DNA of 64,000 nt from Pirellulaceae bacterium (GCA_019636375.1 JAHBXS010000001.1:1178001-1242000); one strand, 5' to 3'; counted from the stretch's first letter, positions 1-8,388 are shown. Numbers and translations: made by a program. Notes: generated from the letters alone by a model not told the origin.

Positions 1-684
1 CATTACGCCCACGCCAATGAGTTTGACGAATTGTCTACAGAAGAAATGATTCTCAACATTGAGGCTCAAAATCGTATCATCGTGTTGCGGAATGTCGAGT
101 CCGACTCCGAATACGGAGAGTTTGTGAACGAGACTTTGGACCTCCTTCAAGAACAAATTGAATCAGTGACCGGGCCGATTTCGGGTCGTGAAAGTTTCAT
201 TTTTATTAGTCCGCCCCGTTCCTACACCCCTTTCCATTACGATCCTGAGCAAAATTTCTTTTTGCAAGTTCTTGGTCGCAAGGAATTCGCCGTCTATGAT
301 GTCACCGATCGTGACGTGATGCCGGAGGTGGCTTTAGAAAATTTCCTAACTCGCAGTGCTCGAACTCCGTGCGCTTCTGAGTTCTTTGATCGTTATCAAT
401 TGTTCGATCTGCAGCCGGGACTTGGGGTTTATGTTCCGACTACGGCGCCCCATTGGGTCCGGACACTTGACGAAGTTTCGATTTCGATCAGCATCAACTT
501 CAGAACTCCCAGCTCGATTCGGCGTCATCGCGTTTGTCGATTTAATCGCATGATTCGCAAAATTGGGTTGCGGCCACACCCGATAAGTCCGCGAGCGGAT
601 ACGCGTCGAGACCGTTTTAAAGCTGGTGTCTTCGAATTCCCCTCACGCTTTCGCCGCTTGCTATCCAAAGGCCACAAGTCATAA
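1..684 (+). CDS. Cupin/JmjC-like Fe(II) oxygenase family protein, 5' end cut by window
   Basis: The reading frame is open to the left edge, so the start lies outside the window; about 228 residues are visible. The segment SPPRSYTPFHYDPEQNFF carries an H-x-D pair, and TAPHWVRTL supplies a likely third ligand about 75 residues later, the spacing seen in cupin_8/JmjC-type 2-oxoglutarate oxygenases. That family hydroxylates proteins or small molecules in the cytoplasm; the substrate here cannot be told. The last 50 residues are rich in Arg and look unstructured. The gene ends at the base next to the stop of the converging uvrC gene. Identity as a family member is fairly sure, the function is inferred. 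Confidence 0.7.
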   Translation, partial: HYAHANEFDELSTEEMILNIEAQNRIIVLRNVESDSEYGEFVNETLDLLQEQIESVTGPISGRESFIFISPPRSYTPFHYDPEQNFFLQVLGRKEFAVYDVTDRDVMPEVALENFLTRSARTPCASEFFDRYQLFDLQPGLGVYVPTTAPHWVRTLDEVSISISINFRTPSSIRRHRVCRFNRMIRKIGLRPHPISPRADTRRDRFKAGVFEFPSRFRRLLSKGHKS

Positions 685-2058
685 CTATTCGAGTTGCGAT
701 TTGTTGCGGAGGATATGGTGATAATGCTGCGCGAAGCGATGGGCTTCGTCACGCACGTACTGCAAAAGACGCAAGCCAAAAGAATGGCGACTCAGCTTGA
801 TCGACTCGGATTCGCCGGGTAGAAAAATCTCCTCTTGCTGCTTTGCAAGGCCCAAAATAAACGGCGGCTTGATGTCGAGAGTAGCAAATGCCGCCAACGC
901 GGCGTTCAATTGCCCTTTGCCTCCGTCAATCAATAGCAAATCAGGGAACGGGTCCCCTTCATCGACCTTCCGTTGAAATCGACGCGAAACGACTTCGTGA
1001 ATACTGCGGAAATCGTCAACTCCCCGCACCGTTTCAATTTTGTATCGGCGGTATCCGTGTTTATTTGGCAGCCCGTCAATGAATTGAACAAGGCTCGCGA
1101 CCGTTTGCTGCCCCCCGAGATGGGCGATGTCGATCCCCTCAATGGTACGAGGAAGTTCCGGAAGTTTTAACGATTTCTTAAGCCCCGCCAAACCTTTTTT
1201 CGGGTCGACATAGAAGACCTCGGGCTGTTCATGGGACTCCAACTCACCTCGCTCATCCAGTGAGCGGAGCATCTTAAGTTCATCGCGGATTTTCGCCGCC
1301 GCTTCAAAGTTAAGCGTTTTGGAATGCTCCGCCATTTCGCGTTCCATTCGGGCGAGCAAGCGATCCTTTTTCCCCTCCAGGAACATCATGAGCCGGCGAA
1401 TGTCGCGACGATAGTCTTCCTTGGTGACGCGCATATTACAAGGGGCGGTGCATTGCCGAATCGTCGCCAAAAGACAAGGTCGAAACCAACGCCACCGCTG
1501 ATCGCCATCGTCGATATCCAACGAGCAGGTACGGAACTTGAAAATCTTTTGGAGGACTTGCAACGCACCGCGCAGGCTTCCAACGCTGGTAAACGGCCCG
1601 TAGAGTTTGACCCCTTTTGATTCCGGCTCCCGCGTGATTTCCACGCGAGGAAAATCTTCGCCGATAGTGATTTGCAGATAGGGAAACGTCTTGTCGTCTT
1701 TTTGGTCTTTGTTACGTCGAGGCTGAATGTCCTTGATCAACCGCGACTCGACCAACAATGCGTCCACTTCACTATCACATTCGATGAAGTCGAGGTCAGC
1801 GATTTCCCCGACCCAGTGTGCCGTTCGCATCTCGCTGGCCGCCGCTTTTTGAAAATAACTCCCCGCTCTCGCACGAAGATTAGTGGCCTTGCCAACGTAA
1901 ATCACGACGCCAGCTTGGTCCTTCATCAGATAGACCCCGGGACGCTGCGGGAAACTGCGAACTTTTTCCGCCGCTGACTGACTTCCAATCAATTCGAGAT
2001 CAGAAGAATTCTCTATTTCTTGACCAGTCGCAGGGGGGGTTGGGTCGGAAGTCGCCAT
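685..2058 (-). CDS. uvrC: Excinuclease ABC subunit C, short form
   Basis: UvrC makes the incisions on both sides of a lesion in nucleotide excision repair, together with UvrA and UvrB. Visible in order: a GIY-YIG nuclease domain (PGVYLMKDQAGVVIYVGKA, about residues 40-60), the Cys cluster region with CLLATIRQCTAPC near 200, a UVR motif around 235-270 (FEAAAKIRDELKMLRSLDE) and an RNase H-like nuclease domain containing LLLIDGGKGQLNAAL. The protein has 457 residues and stops just after the RDEAHRFAQHYHH segment, so the C-terminal tandem helix-hairpin-helix of the usual 600-residue UvrC is missing. The stop codon is clean and no frameshifted HhH remnant follows; the neighbouring gene abuts it. 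Short UvrC-like proteins occur in some phyla, so this may be the normal form here. Confidence 0.88.
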   Translation of the reverse strand: MATSDPTPPATGQEIENSSDLELIGSQSAAEKVRSFPQRPGVYLMKDQAGVVIYVGKATNLRARAGSYFQKAAASEMRTAHWVGEIADLDFIECDSEVDALLVESRLIKDIQPRRNKDQKDDKTFPYLQITIGEDFPRVEITREPESKGVKLYGPFTSVGSLRGALQVLQKIFKFRTCSLDIDDGDQRWRWFRPCLLATIRQCTAPCNMRVTKEDYRRDIRRLMMFLEGKKDRLLARMEREMAEHSKTLNFEAAAKIRDELKMLRSLDERGELESHEQPEVFYVDPKKGLAGLKKSLKLPELPRTIEGIDIAHLGGQQTVASLVQFIDGLPNKHGYRRYKIETVRGVDDFRSIHEVVSRRFQRKVDEGDPFPDLLLIDGGKGQLNAALAAFATLDIKPPFILGLAKQQEEIFLPGESESIKLSRHSFGLRLLQYVRDEAHRFAQHYHHILRNKSQLE

Positions 2059-2120
2059 GATGCACTGCTGCTCGATTCACCAAATCCCAAAACAAATTAA
2101 CTTGCGACGTGACTGTCGCT

Positions 2121-4313
2121 TTAAGGCCGCTCAAACCCAAGTTCTTCGATCAATGCTGTTGCACCGTAAACTTTTCCAGTAATCCACAAGACGTAGCGAA
2201 TGTCAACGCCAATGCTGCGGCTGTAGGCATGATCCCAAGCGAAATCGTTGATCGTGGCATCGAACGTACGATCAAAGTTCACGCCGACCAATTCACCCCG
2301 CGCGTTGATCACGGGGCTGCCGGAGTTGCCACCGGTGGAGTCAGTGCTGTAGAGCATTGCCACTGGGACGTCGTTCAAGTTGGCCTTGAGATAGTTTCCA
2401 AAATCCCGAGCGGCGTGTAACTGCGCGATTTGTGGAGGCGCGTCAAACGGATCAAGCCCTGTGTTCTTGGCGAGGAGTCCCGCAACGGTCGTAAATGGGG
2501 CTTTGTAAATCGCGTCGGCTGGACTGTAGCCTTCGACACGCCCAACCGTTAGCCGCAACGTTGCATTGGCGTCTGGAACGAGGACTCGTGAAGAATCCGC
2601 CGCAGCAAACTCTCGTTTCACGTTGAAAAGGTCACCGTAATAACGGCTCAATCGCCCCTCGCGATCCTTGTCTCGCTCCCGTAGTTCGAGCAACGTGGGG
2701 TAAAGTGCAATCGCGAATTGAATAAACGGCTCATCGACATTAGTCAATTCTCCAGGCGTCATCTCCAGCGTCTTGTTCAAGATACTGGCGGCAAGGATTT
2801 CATTTGACTGATACAAATGATCTAAAAACTGTTGGATCGACTCGGAAGACTTGACAGCATTCGCCAAGGCCACAGGTAATTTGGACGCCTCAACCTTGGA
2901 CAATTGAATCAACGTCGCCTCCAACGCCGACCGATCTGAGGGCGGATGAAAATCGCGTTGCTGAAGCTCGAATCGTTCTCGGGTTTGGGCGAATACGTTG
3001 TCACCGAATCCCCGTTCACGCTCGAGCGAAGGCTTTTGTCGCTCGTGGGCTGCATCGACAATGAAATTGGCAAGCCCCAGTATGGGACTGCCAGTACCCA
3101 ATTGGCGCAAACCGAATTCGAGCTCTGCATGGTCTGTCATTTCCGCGTAGACCGCATTGATTTCGGCGAAAAGGTCTCCGAATTTTTCGCGACGCTGTGG
3201 GTCAGCGTTGATGAAGGCCTGAAGTTCGGTCTCCTCCGCCGCCCGCCGTTCGACGAATCGCAATTGTTGCAATCCCCGCAATTGCCCCCGCGAACGTTTC
3301 TCGACGTTAGCCATTGATTTAATACGGCTGGCAAGCTTCAATGCGATCGCCCGATCTTCCGCACCTGCCTGTTCAAGTCTCGCGATTTCTCGTTGGTAGG
3401 TTTCAACCAAATAGGGAAGACGGATGTCTTGTTCGAATTTTAAAAACGATGCCGTGTTGTGACGGGCCGTGCGTCCGGGATAGCCCAGGAGCATCACGAA
3501 GTCGTTTTCTTCGGTTCCCCGTGGGTTCACGGGCAAGAATCGTTTTGGCTGGAAGGGTACATTGTCGGGGCTATAGTCAGCCGGAGAGCCGTCAGGGGCG
3601 ACGTAAGCACGAAGAAACGAAAAGTCGCCTGTGTGACGCGGCCATTCCCAGTTGTCTACTTCACCGCCAAAATTTCCGATGGAAGACGGCGGTGCAAAGA
3701 CCAACCGCACGTCTTTGATATTCACATAGAGAAAAAGGACGTACCGCTCGCCGACAAACATCTCAGCCACCTCAGCCCGCCGCCCAGGATTCTGTTCCTC
3801 TGCCGCTTGTTCGAGAGTGCGTTGTTGTTTCTGGATCGCTTTGGTCCGTTCGAGGAAACTCATCCCCGGTTCCACCACGCTCAAAACCTTTTCAGAAACA
3901 TCTTCGAACGACTCGGTAATCCGCACTGTGTAGCCTGGAGCAGATAATTCTTCAGCTCGGGAACTCGCCAGAAAGCCATTGGCCAAATAGTCATTTTCTC
4001 GCGTACTCAGTTTCTGAATTGCACCGTAGGCGCAATGATGGTTGGTGATGATCAAACCGTGAGAAGAAATGAACGAGCCCGTGCATCCGTTGACCCGGCA
4101 AATCGCGTCGATGAGGCAAGGTTTTTCGGCGTTAAAAATCTCCTTGGGGTCGAGTTCCAGCCCACGGGCCTGAAGGTTCAAGCGTCCGATCTCTGAGACC
4201 GGAAACATCCCCTCGTCGCCGCAAGCTGATTTTCCATCAACGCCAAGAACAACCAGAACGGCGAAAATACTCGACAAGATCGAACAGACACGTTGGCAGA
4301 CACGGTTTCGCAT
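2121..4313 (-). CDS. S46 family dipeptidyl-peptidase (DPP7/DPP11-like)
   Basis: Peptidase of clan PA that removes dipeptides from the N terminus of oligopeptides in the periplasm. A signal peptide precedes the mature protein (hydrophobic stretch about residues 10-26). The chymotrypsin-type triad can be seen: His in IITNHHCAYG (about 92), Asp in WEWPRHTGDFSFLRAY (about 230) and Ser in TGGNSGSPV (about 664), with the long helical insertion typical of S46 in between. The length of 730 matches the family. It stands alone between uvrC and a divergent lipoprotein gene. Whether it prefers hydrophobic or acidic P1 residues cannot be settled by eye. Confidence 0.9.
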   Translation of the reverse strand: MRNRVCQRVCSILSSIFAVLVVLGVDGKSACGDEGMFPVSEIGRLNLQARGLELDPKEIFNAEKPCLIDAICRVNGCTGSFISSHGLIITNHHCAYGAIQKLSTRENDYLANGFLASSRAEELSAPGYTVRITESFEDVSEKVLSVVEPGMSFLERTKAIQKQQRTLEQAAEEQNPGRRAEVAEMFVGERYVLFLYVNIKDVRLVFAPPSSIGNFGGEVDNWEWPRHTGDFSFLRAYVAPDGSPADYSPDNVPFQPKRFLPVNPRGTEENDFVMLLGYPGRTARHNTASFLKFEQDIRLPYLVETYQREIARLEQAGAEDRAIALKLASRIKSMANVEKRSRGQLRGLQQLRFVERRAAEETELQAFINADPQRREKFGDLFAEINAVYAEMTDHAELEFGLRQLGTGSPILGLANFIVDAAHERQKPSLERERGFGDNVFAQTRERFELQQRDFHPPSDRSALEATLIQLSKVEASKLPVALANAVKSSESIQQFLDHLYQSNEILAASILNKTLEMTPGELTNVDEPFIQFAIALYPTLLELRERDKDREGRLSRYYGDLFNVKREFAAADSSRVLVPDANATLRLTVGRVEGYSPADAIYKAPFTTVAGLLAKNTGLDPFDAPPQIAQLHAARDFGNYLKANLNDVPVAMLYSTDSTGGNSGSPVINARGELVGVNFDRTFDATINDFAWDHAYSRSIGVDIRYVLWITGKVYGATALIEELGFERP

Positions 4314-4745
4314 GGATTTGGACTTCCTGGTACAGAAACATTTTTATTCCCCGTTTATACCACAGCACCGCCCCAGGCGGAACAGTTCGAACCGTTCATC
4401 GGTCAATCCAGAATTCTGATCATAAGTCCACCGAGAAAAAAGTCACGGGCTGACAACAGACGGACGAAAACTCTGTTTCCTCCGTTTTCTACAATTGATT
4501 TCAAATCCAACGCTATCGTTTTCCGAGTCTCACGGCTACACAGACTCCTCATTTGCGGCAGGGGCAGAAATGGGGTCAAAGAACTTCCGCTCAAGCTTTT
4601 CCGGGTTGGGCATTTTCAAGGTTTTATGGAAATTTCAGGATTCCCTTGCTAAGATGTTGGAGCTTTCAGCGAAGTCCCCTAAATGGGCTTTGCGATTAAA
4701 GCCTCACAAACCCGCAGATTTCTTGTTTGAATGAAGGAAAATAAA
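4314..4745. other. Gene-free divergent intergenic region
   Basis: This 430-base stretch separates the S46 peptidase (minus) from the GIN lipoprotein (plus), so it should hold both promoters. I see no convincing -35/-10 pair, riboswitch or conserved gene. Short frames exist on both strands but have no recognisable protein character. Confidence 0.5.
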
Positions 4746-5399
4746 ATGGTTCGGTCTGGAATATTCAGTTTGGCAATACTTTTGTTGTTCAGCGGTTGCT
4801 CCTTGAATTTTCTGAAGACTGCGGTTGTCGGGTCAGGTACGATTTCGTCAGAAGTTCGAGATGTTGGGGACTTCGAGCGCATTGAAATCCTCGGCAAGGC
4901 AAATGTGACTTATCAAGTCGCAGATGATTCCTTTTGTGAAATCAAAGTCGACGACAATTTGCTGGAGTATATCGAGACCGAAGTCGTGAATGGTGTGCTG
5001 AAGATTTCGAATCGAGACCCCATCAACCCAACACAGCCTTTGACGGTACGATTAACCAGCAAACAACTCAACGGTGGTTCGATCACTGGTTCAGGGAATT
5101 TGGAAGTCAATGACTTGCAAGCAAGTGCTTTCACCGCCAAAATCGTGGGTTCAGGGAGTATCAATGTCAACGGTGACGTGACGGATCTGAATGCGTCCAT
5201 CACGGGTTCGGGTTCAATCGCGAAACTCGACGGTCCCGCCACAAAGGTCGATGCGAGTATTTCCGGGTCTGGGGATATTAACGTCAAGGTTGACAAGGAA
5301 CTCAACGCTCGAATTACGGGAAGCGGCAGCATCTACTACACCGGAAACCCTGAGGTCAAGAAAACCATCACCGGCTCAGGCTCTGTTTCTCAGAAATAG
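4746..5399 (+). CDS. GIN-domain (DUF2807) lipoprotein
   Basis: A secreted lipoprotein with a right-handed beta-helix-like DUF2807 ('putative auto-transporter adhesin head GIN') domain. The N terminus has a short hydrophobic stretch and lipobox LFSGC (Cys at about residue 18). The rest shows the regular GSG repeats of the family: TGSGNLEV, VGSGSINV, TGSGSI, SGSGDINV, TGSGSIYY, TGSGSVS, each one turn. I chose the ATG at 4746 over the one at 4731 because AAGGA sits eight bases before it. Function unknown; such proteins sit on the cell surface or inner face of the outer membrane. It is the last chromosomal-looking gene before the cassette array. Confidence 0.85.
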   Translation: MVRSGIFSLAILLLFSGCSLNFLKTAVVGSGTISSEVRDVGDFERIEILGKANVTYQVADDSFCEIKVDDNLLEYIETEVVNGVLKISNRDPINPTQPLTVRLTSKQLNGGSITGSGNLEVNDLQASAFTAKIVGSGSINVNGDVTDLNASITGSGSIAKLDGPATKVDASISGSGDINVKVDKELNARITGSGSIYYTGNPEVKKTITGSGSVSQK

Positions 5400-5561
5400 C
5401 CGAACACAAACCGCCCTTTTCGACGAACCCAGACCGACAACTGCGCCGACCTACACGTCTGGTGCTTTGACCGGTATGCCGTTTGATAAAAGACGACAAG
5501 TCGCGCCCCAGTCCCTTCCGTCATCAAGTCTTCTCGGTGGAAATCGTTACTGACACCACTG

Positions 5562-6038
5562 TTACCCGCCATCTTGATCGCCCGACGTGTCATAGTGATC
5601 AATCTCAATACGAAATCCTAGCAGATCCGAACGATCACGAACTGCTAGAGGGATTGCTGGCGGTTTCGATGAAGCACCGCAGGAGTAGCAGAAGAAGTCG
5701 GCCATCACGCCTTCCGCAAGTATTTTGGAAATCGAGGATCTGTGAGGTTCCAGTTCATCGAGAAGCCAAAGCAAATGAACGTGCAATCGCGGTGAGTCCA
5801 CCCAATTCTCGGATGACATTGACCACGATCCTGCACGGCAGGGCGCTCCTTGTTCGACCTTGCCAGACTTCGTACGAATCAAGCGAGGTTCCCCGCGACG
5901 ATGTTGCGTGTCAGGGGGTAGAAGCAACATTTGCGTGATCATCATTGGATCGAGATCGTCAGCCCAGAAACAAGCCGTTGCGAATGCTCTTGTGTAGATT
6001 CGTTTCGGCAAACTGCTGCACCTGTTTGGGGCGTACAC
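5562..6038 (-). CDS. DUF4279 domain protein (last cassette)
   Basis: Matches the DUF4279 pattern: an early ADDLDPMMITQML segment (TP-binding helix position), a conserved Gly-Trp region with GSWSMSSENWV, HLLWLLDELEPH, then ADFFCYSCGASSK and a closing RSDLLGFRIEIDHYD. These are small proteins of unknown function common in cassettes and near toxin or immunity genes. The frame extends into the preceding attC-like site; the first sensible start after that site is GTG at 6038, which leaves about 158 residues. I see no recognisable attC-like site after its stop, so this is the end of the array or the distal site has decayed. Confidence 0.72.
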   Translation of the reverse strand: MYAPNRCSSLPKRIYTRAFATACFWADDLDPMMITQMLLLPPDTQHRRGEPRLIRTKSGKVEQGAPCRAGSWSMSSENWVDSPRLHVHLLWLLDELEPHRSSISKILAEGVMADFFCYSCGASSKPPAIPLAVRDRSDLLGFRIEIDHYDTSGDQDGG

Positions 6039-6046
6039 ATTCAGTC

Positions 6047-6137
6047 GGGTAACGGCGGCGATCACGTAGTCGCCGCCAAAAAACTATGATCCAAATTCGC
6101 GGCCGAACGGCGACTTACGTGCATCGCTTGGTTCGTC
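6047..6137 (-). other. attC-like recombination site (attC10)
   Basis: Best-folded site of the array. R'' is at 6131-6137 (GACGAAC on the minus strand) and R' at 6047-6053 (GTTACCC). Arms 6058-6075 and 6108-6127 pair over 18 positions with only two unpaired bases, T6115 and C6122 on the plus strand, six positions apart. The middle arm is CACGTA/TACGTG here but CACCCA/TGGGTG in the sites at 6656, 8825 and 10880; both sides change together, so the fold and not only the sequence is kept. It starts 12 bases after the stop of the 6150-6629 gene. Confidence 0.8.
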
Positions 6138-6149
6138 GGACTTTTGCAG

Positions 6150-6629
6150 CTATGGAGCATCTGGAGGACGATACGGATTCCCATCTTCAGGACGCGGCAA
6201 CCAGTTCGTTGCATTCTCCGTGGCGGTCGAAGTTTTTCTGCCAAGCAACCGAACGATCAAGTTCAAAGTGCACCGTACCAATACGGCAGCGGCCAAATTA
6301 ATTGAGCAATATATCACGGAAACAGGAATTGCAGTAATTGGCGCAAACGAATGCCACGTGTCAGATGCCCAGTCATCCATTTCTGCATCGGTCGTCATAT
6401 TTCGTTCTTTTGTCGATTGAATCCTGTTTCCATGCCAAATGGTTAAGAACCAAAACAAGAAGCAAGCTAATGCGAATGCGCCGCACCCTACCGCAACACG
6501 ATTTGTCAGCATTGGGATAGGCCGCCCAACCACCGAGAGCCATATGATCCCCGCTGGCAAAAGGAAGGTAAGCCAAAGCGTCCATCCCCATCTCACGGCA
6601 TCAACGGCTTCGATGTATTCTGGTCGCAA
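6150..6629 (-). CDS. Cassette-encoded membrane protein, unknown function
   Basis: A small integral membrane protein of about 160 residues with three likely hydrophobic segments (WTLWLTFLLPAGIIWLSVV, a second around AVGCGAFALACFLFWFL, and a third near FAPITAIPVSVIYCSI). It ends with GNPYRPPDAP, an NPY-x-PP tail that I know from many planctomycete membrane proteins. The frame is open up to 6716, but its first part lies in the attC-like site at 6656-6746, so translation must start later: TTG at 6629 or GTG at 6596 are possible. No family recognised. Confidence 0.6.
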   Translation of the reverse strand: MRPEYIEAVDAVRWGWTLWLTFLLPAGIIWLSVVGRPIPMLTNRVAVGCGAFALACFLFWFLTIWHGNRIQSTKERNMTTDAEMDDWASDTWHSFAPITAIPVSVIYCSINLAAAVLVRCTLNLIVRLLGRKTSTATENATNWLPRPEDGNPYRPPDAP

Positions 6630-6655
6630 CGGGCTGTCCGATTTCTTTAATGTCC

Positions 6656-6746
6656 GACGAACGCTACCGTTCACCCAGCCGCCGCCAGTGAACGATGATT
6701 TCAGGAAACGGCCCACCGGCGGCTTGGGTGGAACGGTTTGTTCAAG
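6656..6746 (-). other. attC-like recombination site (attC9)
   Basis: R'' at 6740-6746 (CTTGAAC on minus) and R' at 6656-6662 (GTTCGTC). Arms 6667-6684 and 6717-6736 pair fully (CCGTT with AACGG, CACCCA with TGGGTG, GCCGCCG with CGGCGGC), leaving T6724 and G6731 of the plus strand unpaired, six positions apart. The loop differs from the sites at 6047, 8825 and 10880 although the CACCCA arm is shared. Confidence 0.8.
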
Positions 6747-6894
6747 TAAGCCGCTACGCGGCGGGGTTGGTTACGGTGGTATTGTAGGCGAAGGTGGGTT
6801 GGCGAGTCAAGTTTTTTTTGTACTCCTGGACAGTAACGAAGCCCCGACGGTGGTCGAGGCAATTTTTTGTTTTCTGTTTTAGGAGTTTCTACTC

Positions 6895-7029
6895 ATGCCA
6901 AGTTATGACAAACCCAATCGTTCCACCTTTTTTAACGGCCACTTCTATGACAAGATGGCCGAAGATTTGCAACTGACCGGCAAATCACAGCGGACGGACT
7001 AAAGTTACTTGCAATCCGAGCGGCAAACC
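6895..7029 (+). pseudogene. Tyrosine-recombinase N-terminal remnant
   Basis: An ATG at 6895 with a good ribosome site (TAGGAG, 12 bases before) opens a 35-codon frame ending in TAA. Its residues FYDKMAEDLQLTGKSQRT look like the start of the core-binding (SAM-like) domain of phage-type/IS91-associated tyrosine recombinases. The frame continues past the TAA with SYLQSERQ, which would be the next helix, before similarity is lost near 7029. So it is a truncated gene with an extra nonsense codon. It points opposite to the cassettes. It could be the relic of an IS91-like integrase or, less likely, of the array's own integrase; too little remains to decide. Confidence 0.5.
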
Positions 7030-7189
7030 ATTCTCCGTGGGGCATTCGAAAAACAACTCAGGAGAGTGACCGCCGAAGGTTCGCACCTGCCGCCAATTTC
7101 AATCAACACAAAGTCCAAAACAAACCACACTCCGCCGCCATCCGCTGCTTCAAACTCCCCCTTCGAAAATTTGTGCGGCCCAATTCGCT

Positions 7190-7220
7190 TCTCGCGACGT
7201 AAAAGGCGTATTGGTTCGTC
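7190..7220 (-). other. Half attC-like site (R'' side only)
   Basis: On the minus strand this reads GACGAAC then CAA, exactly like the R'' and spacer of attC10, followed by arms with the same spacing (unpaired-base positions at 7205 and 7198). The complementary left half was not found between 6747 and 7189. It lies 28 bases after the stop of the 7248-7712 gene, where a site is expected. I take it as a truncated site. Confidence 0.4.
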
Positions 7221-7247
7221 GAACTAGGACGCGGTAGTCAGGCATAT

Positions 7248-7712
7248 CTATTCGTCGCTTACCATTCCCCCTTGTCGTTTGAGTATATCCGAGATTGCAA
7301 TCGATAACCTAAAGTCTCCAAACAATTTCGTGAGCCGCCATAGCCGCCGCAGATCCGGTGATACCGAAACCAATATTTTTCCCGGAAGTTGTTGTTGCTC
7401 GCTGATGGTGATTAAAGCGATCGCGTCTCGCACACGGCATCGATAGTTGTGCCATGTCGAGTCTGGCAGCCTATCGGTTGCTCGCTTCATCTGCTCGACG
7501 GAGCTGTCGGGTATTGCAGCGATCCATTCGAGGATGGAGTCGCGAATCTCGCTCGGAAAAGTAAACTGCTCCATAGGTGAGTCAACATTCAGTCCGTCAA
7601 AAGTTGGTGTTAACGCGGCGAACGGGTTCGACAATATTTTCAAAACCCGCTTGACCGCACGCTCGCGTTCAACGCTTGGTTCGTCCACATTACCGCCGTT
7701 GGAGCAACGCAT
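7248..7712 (-). CDS. Hypothetical protein in the addiction-module cassette
   Basis: A soluble protein of about 154 residues, start ATG at 7712 overlapping the end of the broken toxin gene by 23 bases; a longer frame to 7739 exists. It is helical and contains STWHNYRCRVRDAIALITI and VSPDLRRLWRLTKLFGDF, with no family I recognise. The overlap suggests translation together with the upstream antitoxin and toxin as one three-gene cassette. Confidence 0.5.
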   Translation of the reverse strand: MRCSNGGNVDEPSVERERAVKRVLKILSNPFAALTPTFDGLNVDSPMEQFTFPSEIRDSILEWIAAIPDSSVEQMKRATDRLPDSTWHNYRCRVRDAIALITISEQQQLPGKILVSVSPDLRRLWRLTKLFGDFRLSIAISDILKRQGGMVSDE

Positions 7713-7986
7713 CGATATCTGAAGGACGTGACCGACCATCGAGCACCGCGACCGACTCCACGCCCGTTGTAACCATTTGATAATAGATCAGACAAGGACG
7801 GCGGCTTGCAATTTTACAATGGTAGCCGAAATGTTTTTATTGAATACCCGCCGTGTCATTCATCGAATCAATATTCTCAAAGATTCGTTGGTTAAAAAAG
7901 TCGCCAGCACCGTAGCCTTTCCGGTCGTAGAAAGCCACTCCGTCGGCAATGTCCAAATGTGCCTCATTGCGATCTTCGACGTTCAT
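7690..7986 (-). pseudogene. RelE/ParE-type toxin interrupted by an in-frame TAA
   Basis: ATG at 7986 overlaps the antitoxin stop by 23 bases. The frame reads MNVEDRNEAHLDIADGVAFY, then GYGAGDFFNQRIFENI, meets TAA at 7839-7837 after about 49 codons, and continues in the same frame with KIASRRPCLIYYQM and VAVLDGRSRP to a stop at 7690. Both halves fit a RelE/ParE superfamily toxin (early EA-x-D helix, middle basic strand ending in YY, closing VLDGRSRP strand) of the usual 98 residues. A single substitution has therefore cut an otherwise complete toxin. The protein family inhibits translation or gyrase; the broken product should be inactive unless the stop is read through. Confidence 0.72.
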
Positions 7987-8194
7987 CGATAATTCGCTTT
8001 ACTGCAATCTTTGCCTCCGCAACAGACATGTTGGGTTCTACACTTGGGTTTGCGGTGCGGCAGGCAAGCACCTCCCCGTGCCAAGCAGGAGAATTCAATG
8101 CTCGTGAATCAGCAGCCAAACGCTGCCAAAGCAGATCAAACGCAGCCTGCTGTTGCTCGCGGTTCAACGTGTCAATAAAAGTTTCAATTTCCAT
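7964..8194 (-). CDS. Addiction-module antitoxin (TIGR02574-like)
   Basis: A 76-residue protein resembling the 'putative addiction module component' antitoxins: LNREQQQAAFDLLWQRLA followed by LNSPAWHGEVLACR. Family members neutralise a RelE/ParE toxin encoded just downstream, which is the arrangement here (the toxin starts inside its last codons). The frame is intact while the toxin is broken, as expected if loss of the toxin came first. The preceding attC-like site ends at 8267, some 70 bases upstream. Confidence 0.75.
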   Translation of the reverse strand: MEIETFIDTLNREQQQAAFDLLWQRLAADSRALNSPAWHGEVLACRTANPSVEPNMSVAEAKIAVKRIIDERRRSQ

Positions 8195-8266
8195 CGCTCA
8201 TCTCCCATGCCCCTTTGTAACGCCGGTTAGCACCGCTGTCGACAGATCGATTTGGGAGGCCTAGCG

Positions 8267-8367
8267 GACGAAATTCCGCGTTGACGAGGCAGCGGCCAAC
8301 AAATTTGACATCAATTCGCGCTAAAACCGCCATTCCGGTCGAACGCCGTTGTTCTGCGGCGATTTGC
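8267..8367 (-). other. attC-like recombination site (attC7)
   Basis: Longest site (101 bp) and of a different sequence family from its neighbours. R'' at 8361-8367 (GCAGAAC on minus), R' at 8267-8273 (TTTCGTC, first base changed from the G seen elsewhere). GCGTT at 8352-8356 (minus) pairs with 8278-8282, and GACCGG pairs partly with 8283-8288. Unpaired plus-strand bases are T8344 and G8351, again six positions apart. It begins 22 bases after the stop of the gene ending at 8389. The inner arms are less perfect than in attC9 and attC10. Confidence 0.62.
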
Positions 8368-8388
8368 GTTAATGTTTAGTTTTCAAGT

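Larger units (their letters stand above)
6747..7247. other. Cassette-like segment with no intact gene
   Basis: Between attC9 and the gene ending at 7248 there is no intact reading frame on the minus strand. It holds a broken recombinase start on the plus strand (6895-7029) and half of an attC-like site (7190-7220). It is probably the scar of an insertion or deletion inside the array. Confidence 0.5.

Noticed and set aside
5400..5561. Distal attC site after the DUF4279 gene
   Set aside because: A weak CCAGAC/GTCTGG stem can be drawn at 5430-5463, but R boxes, spacing and unpaired bases do not match the other sites.
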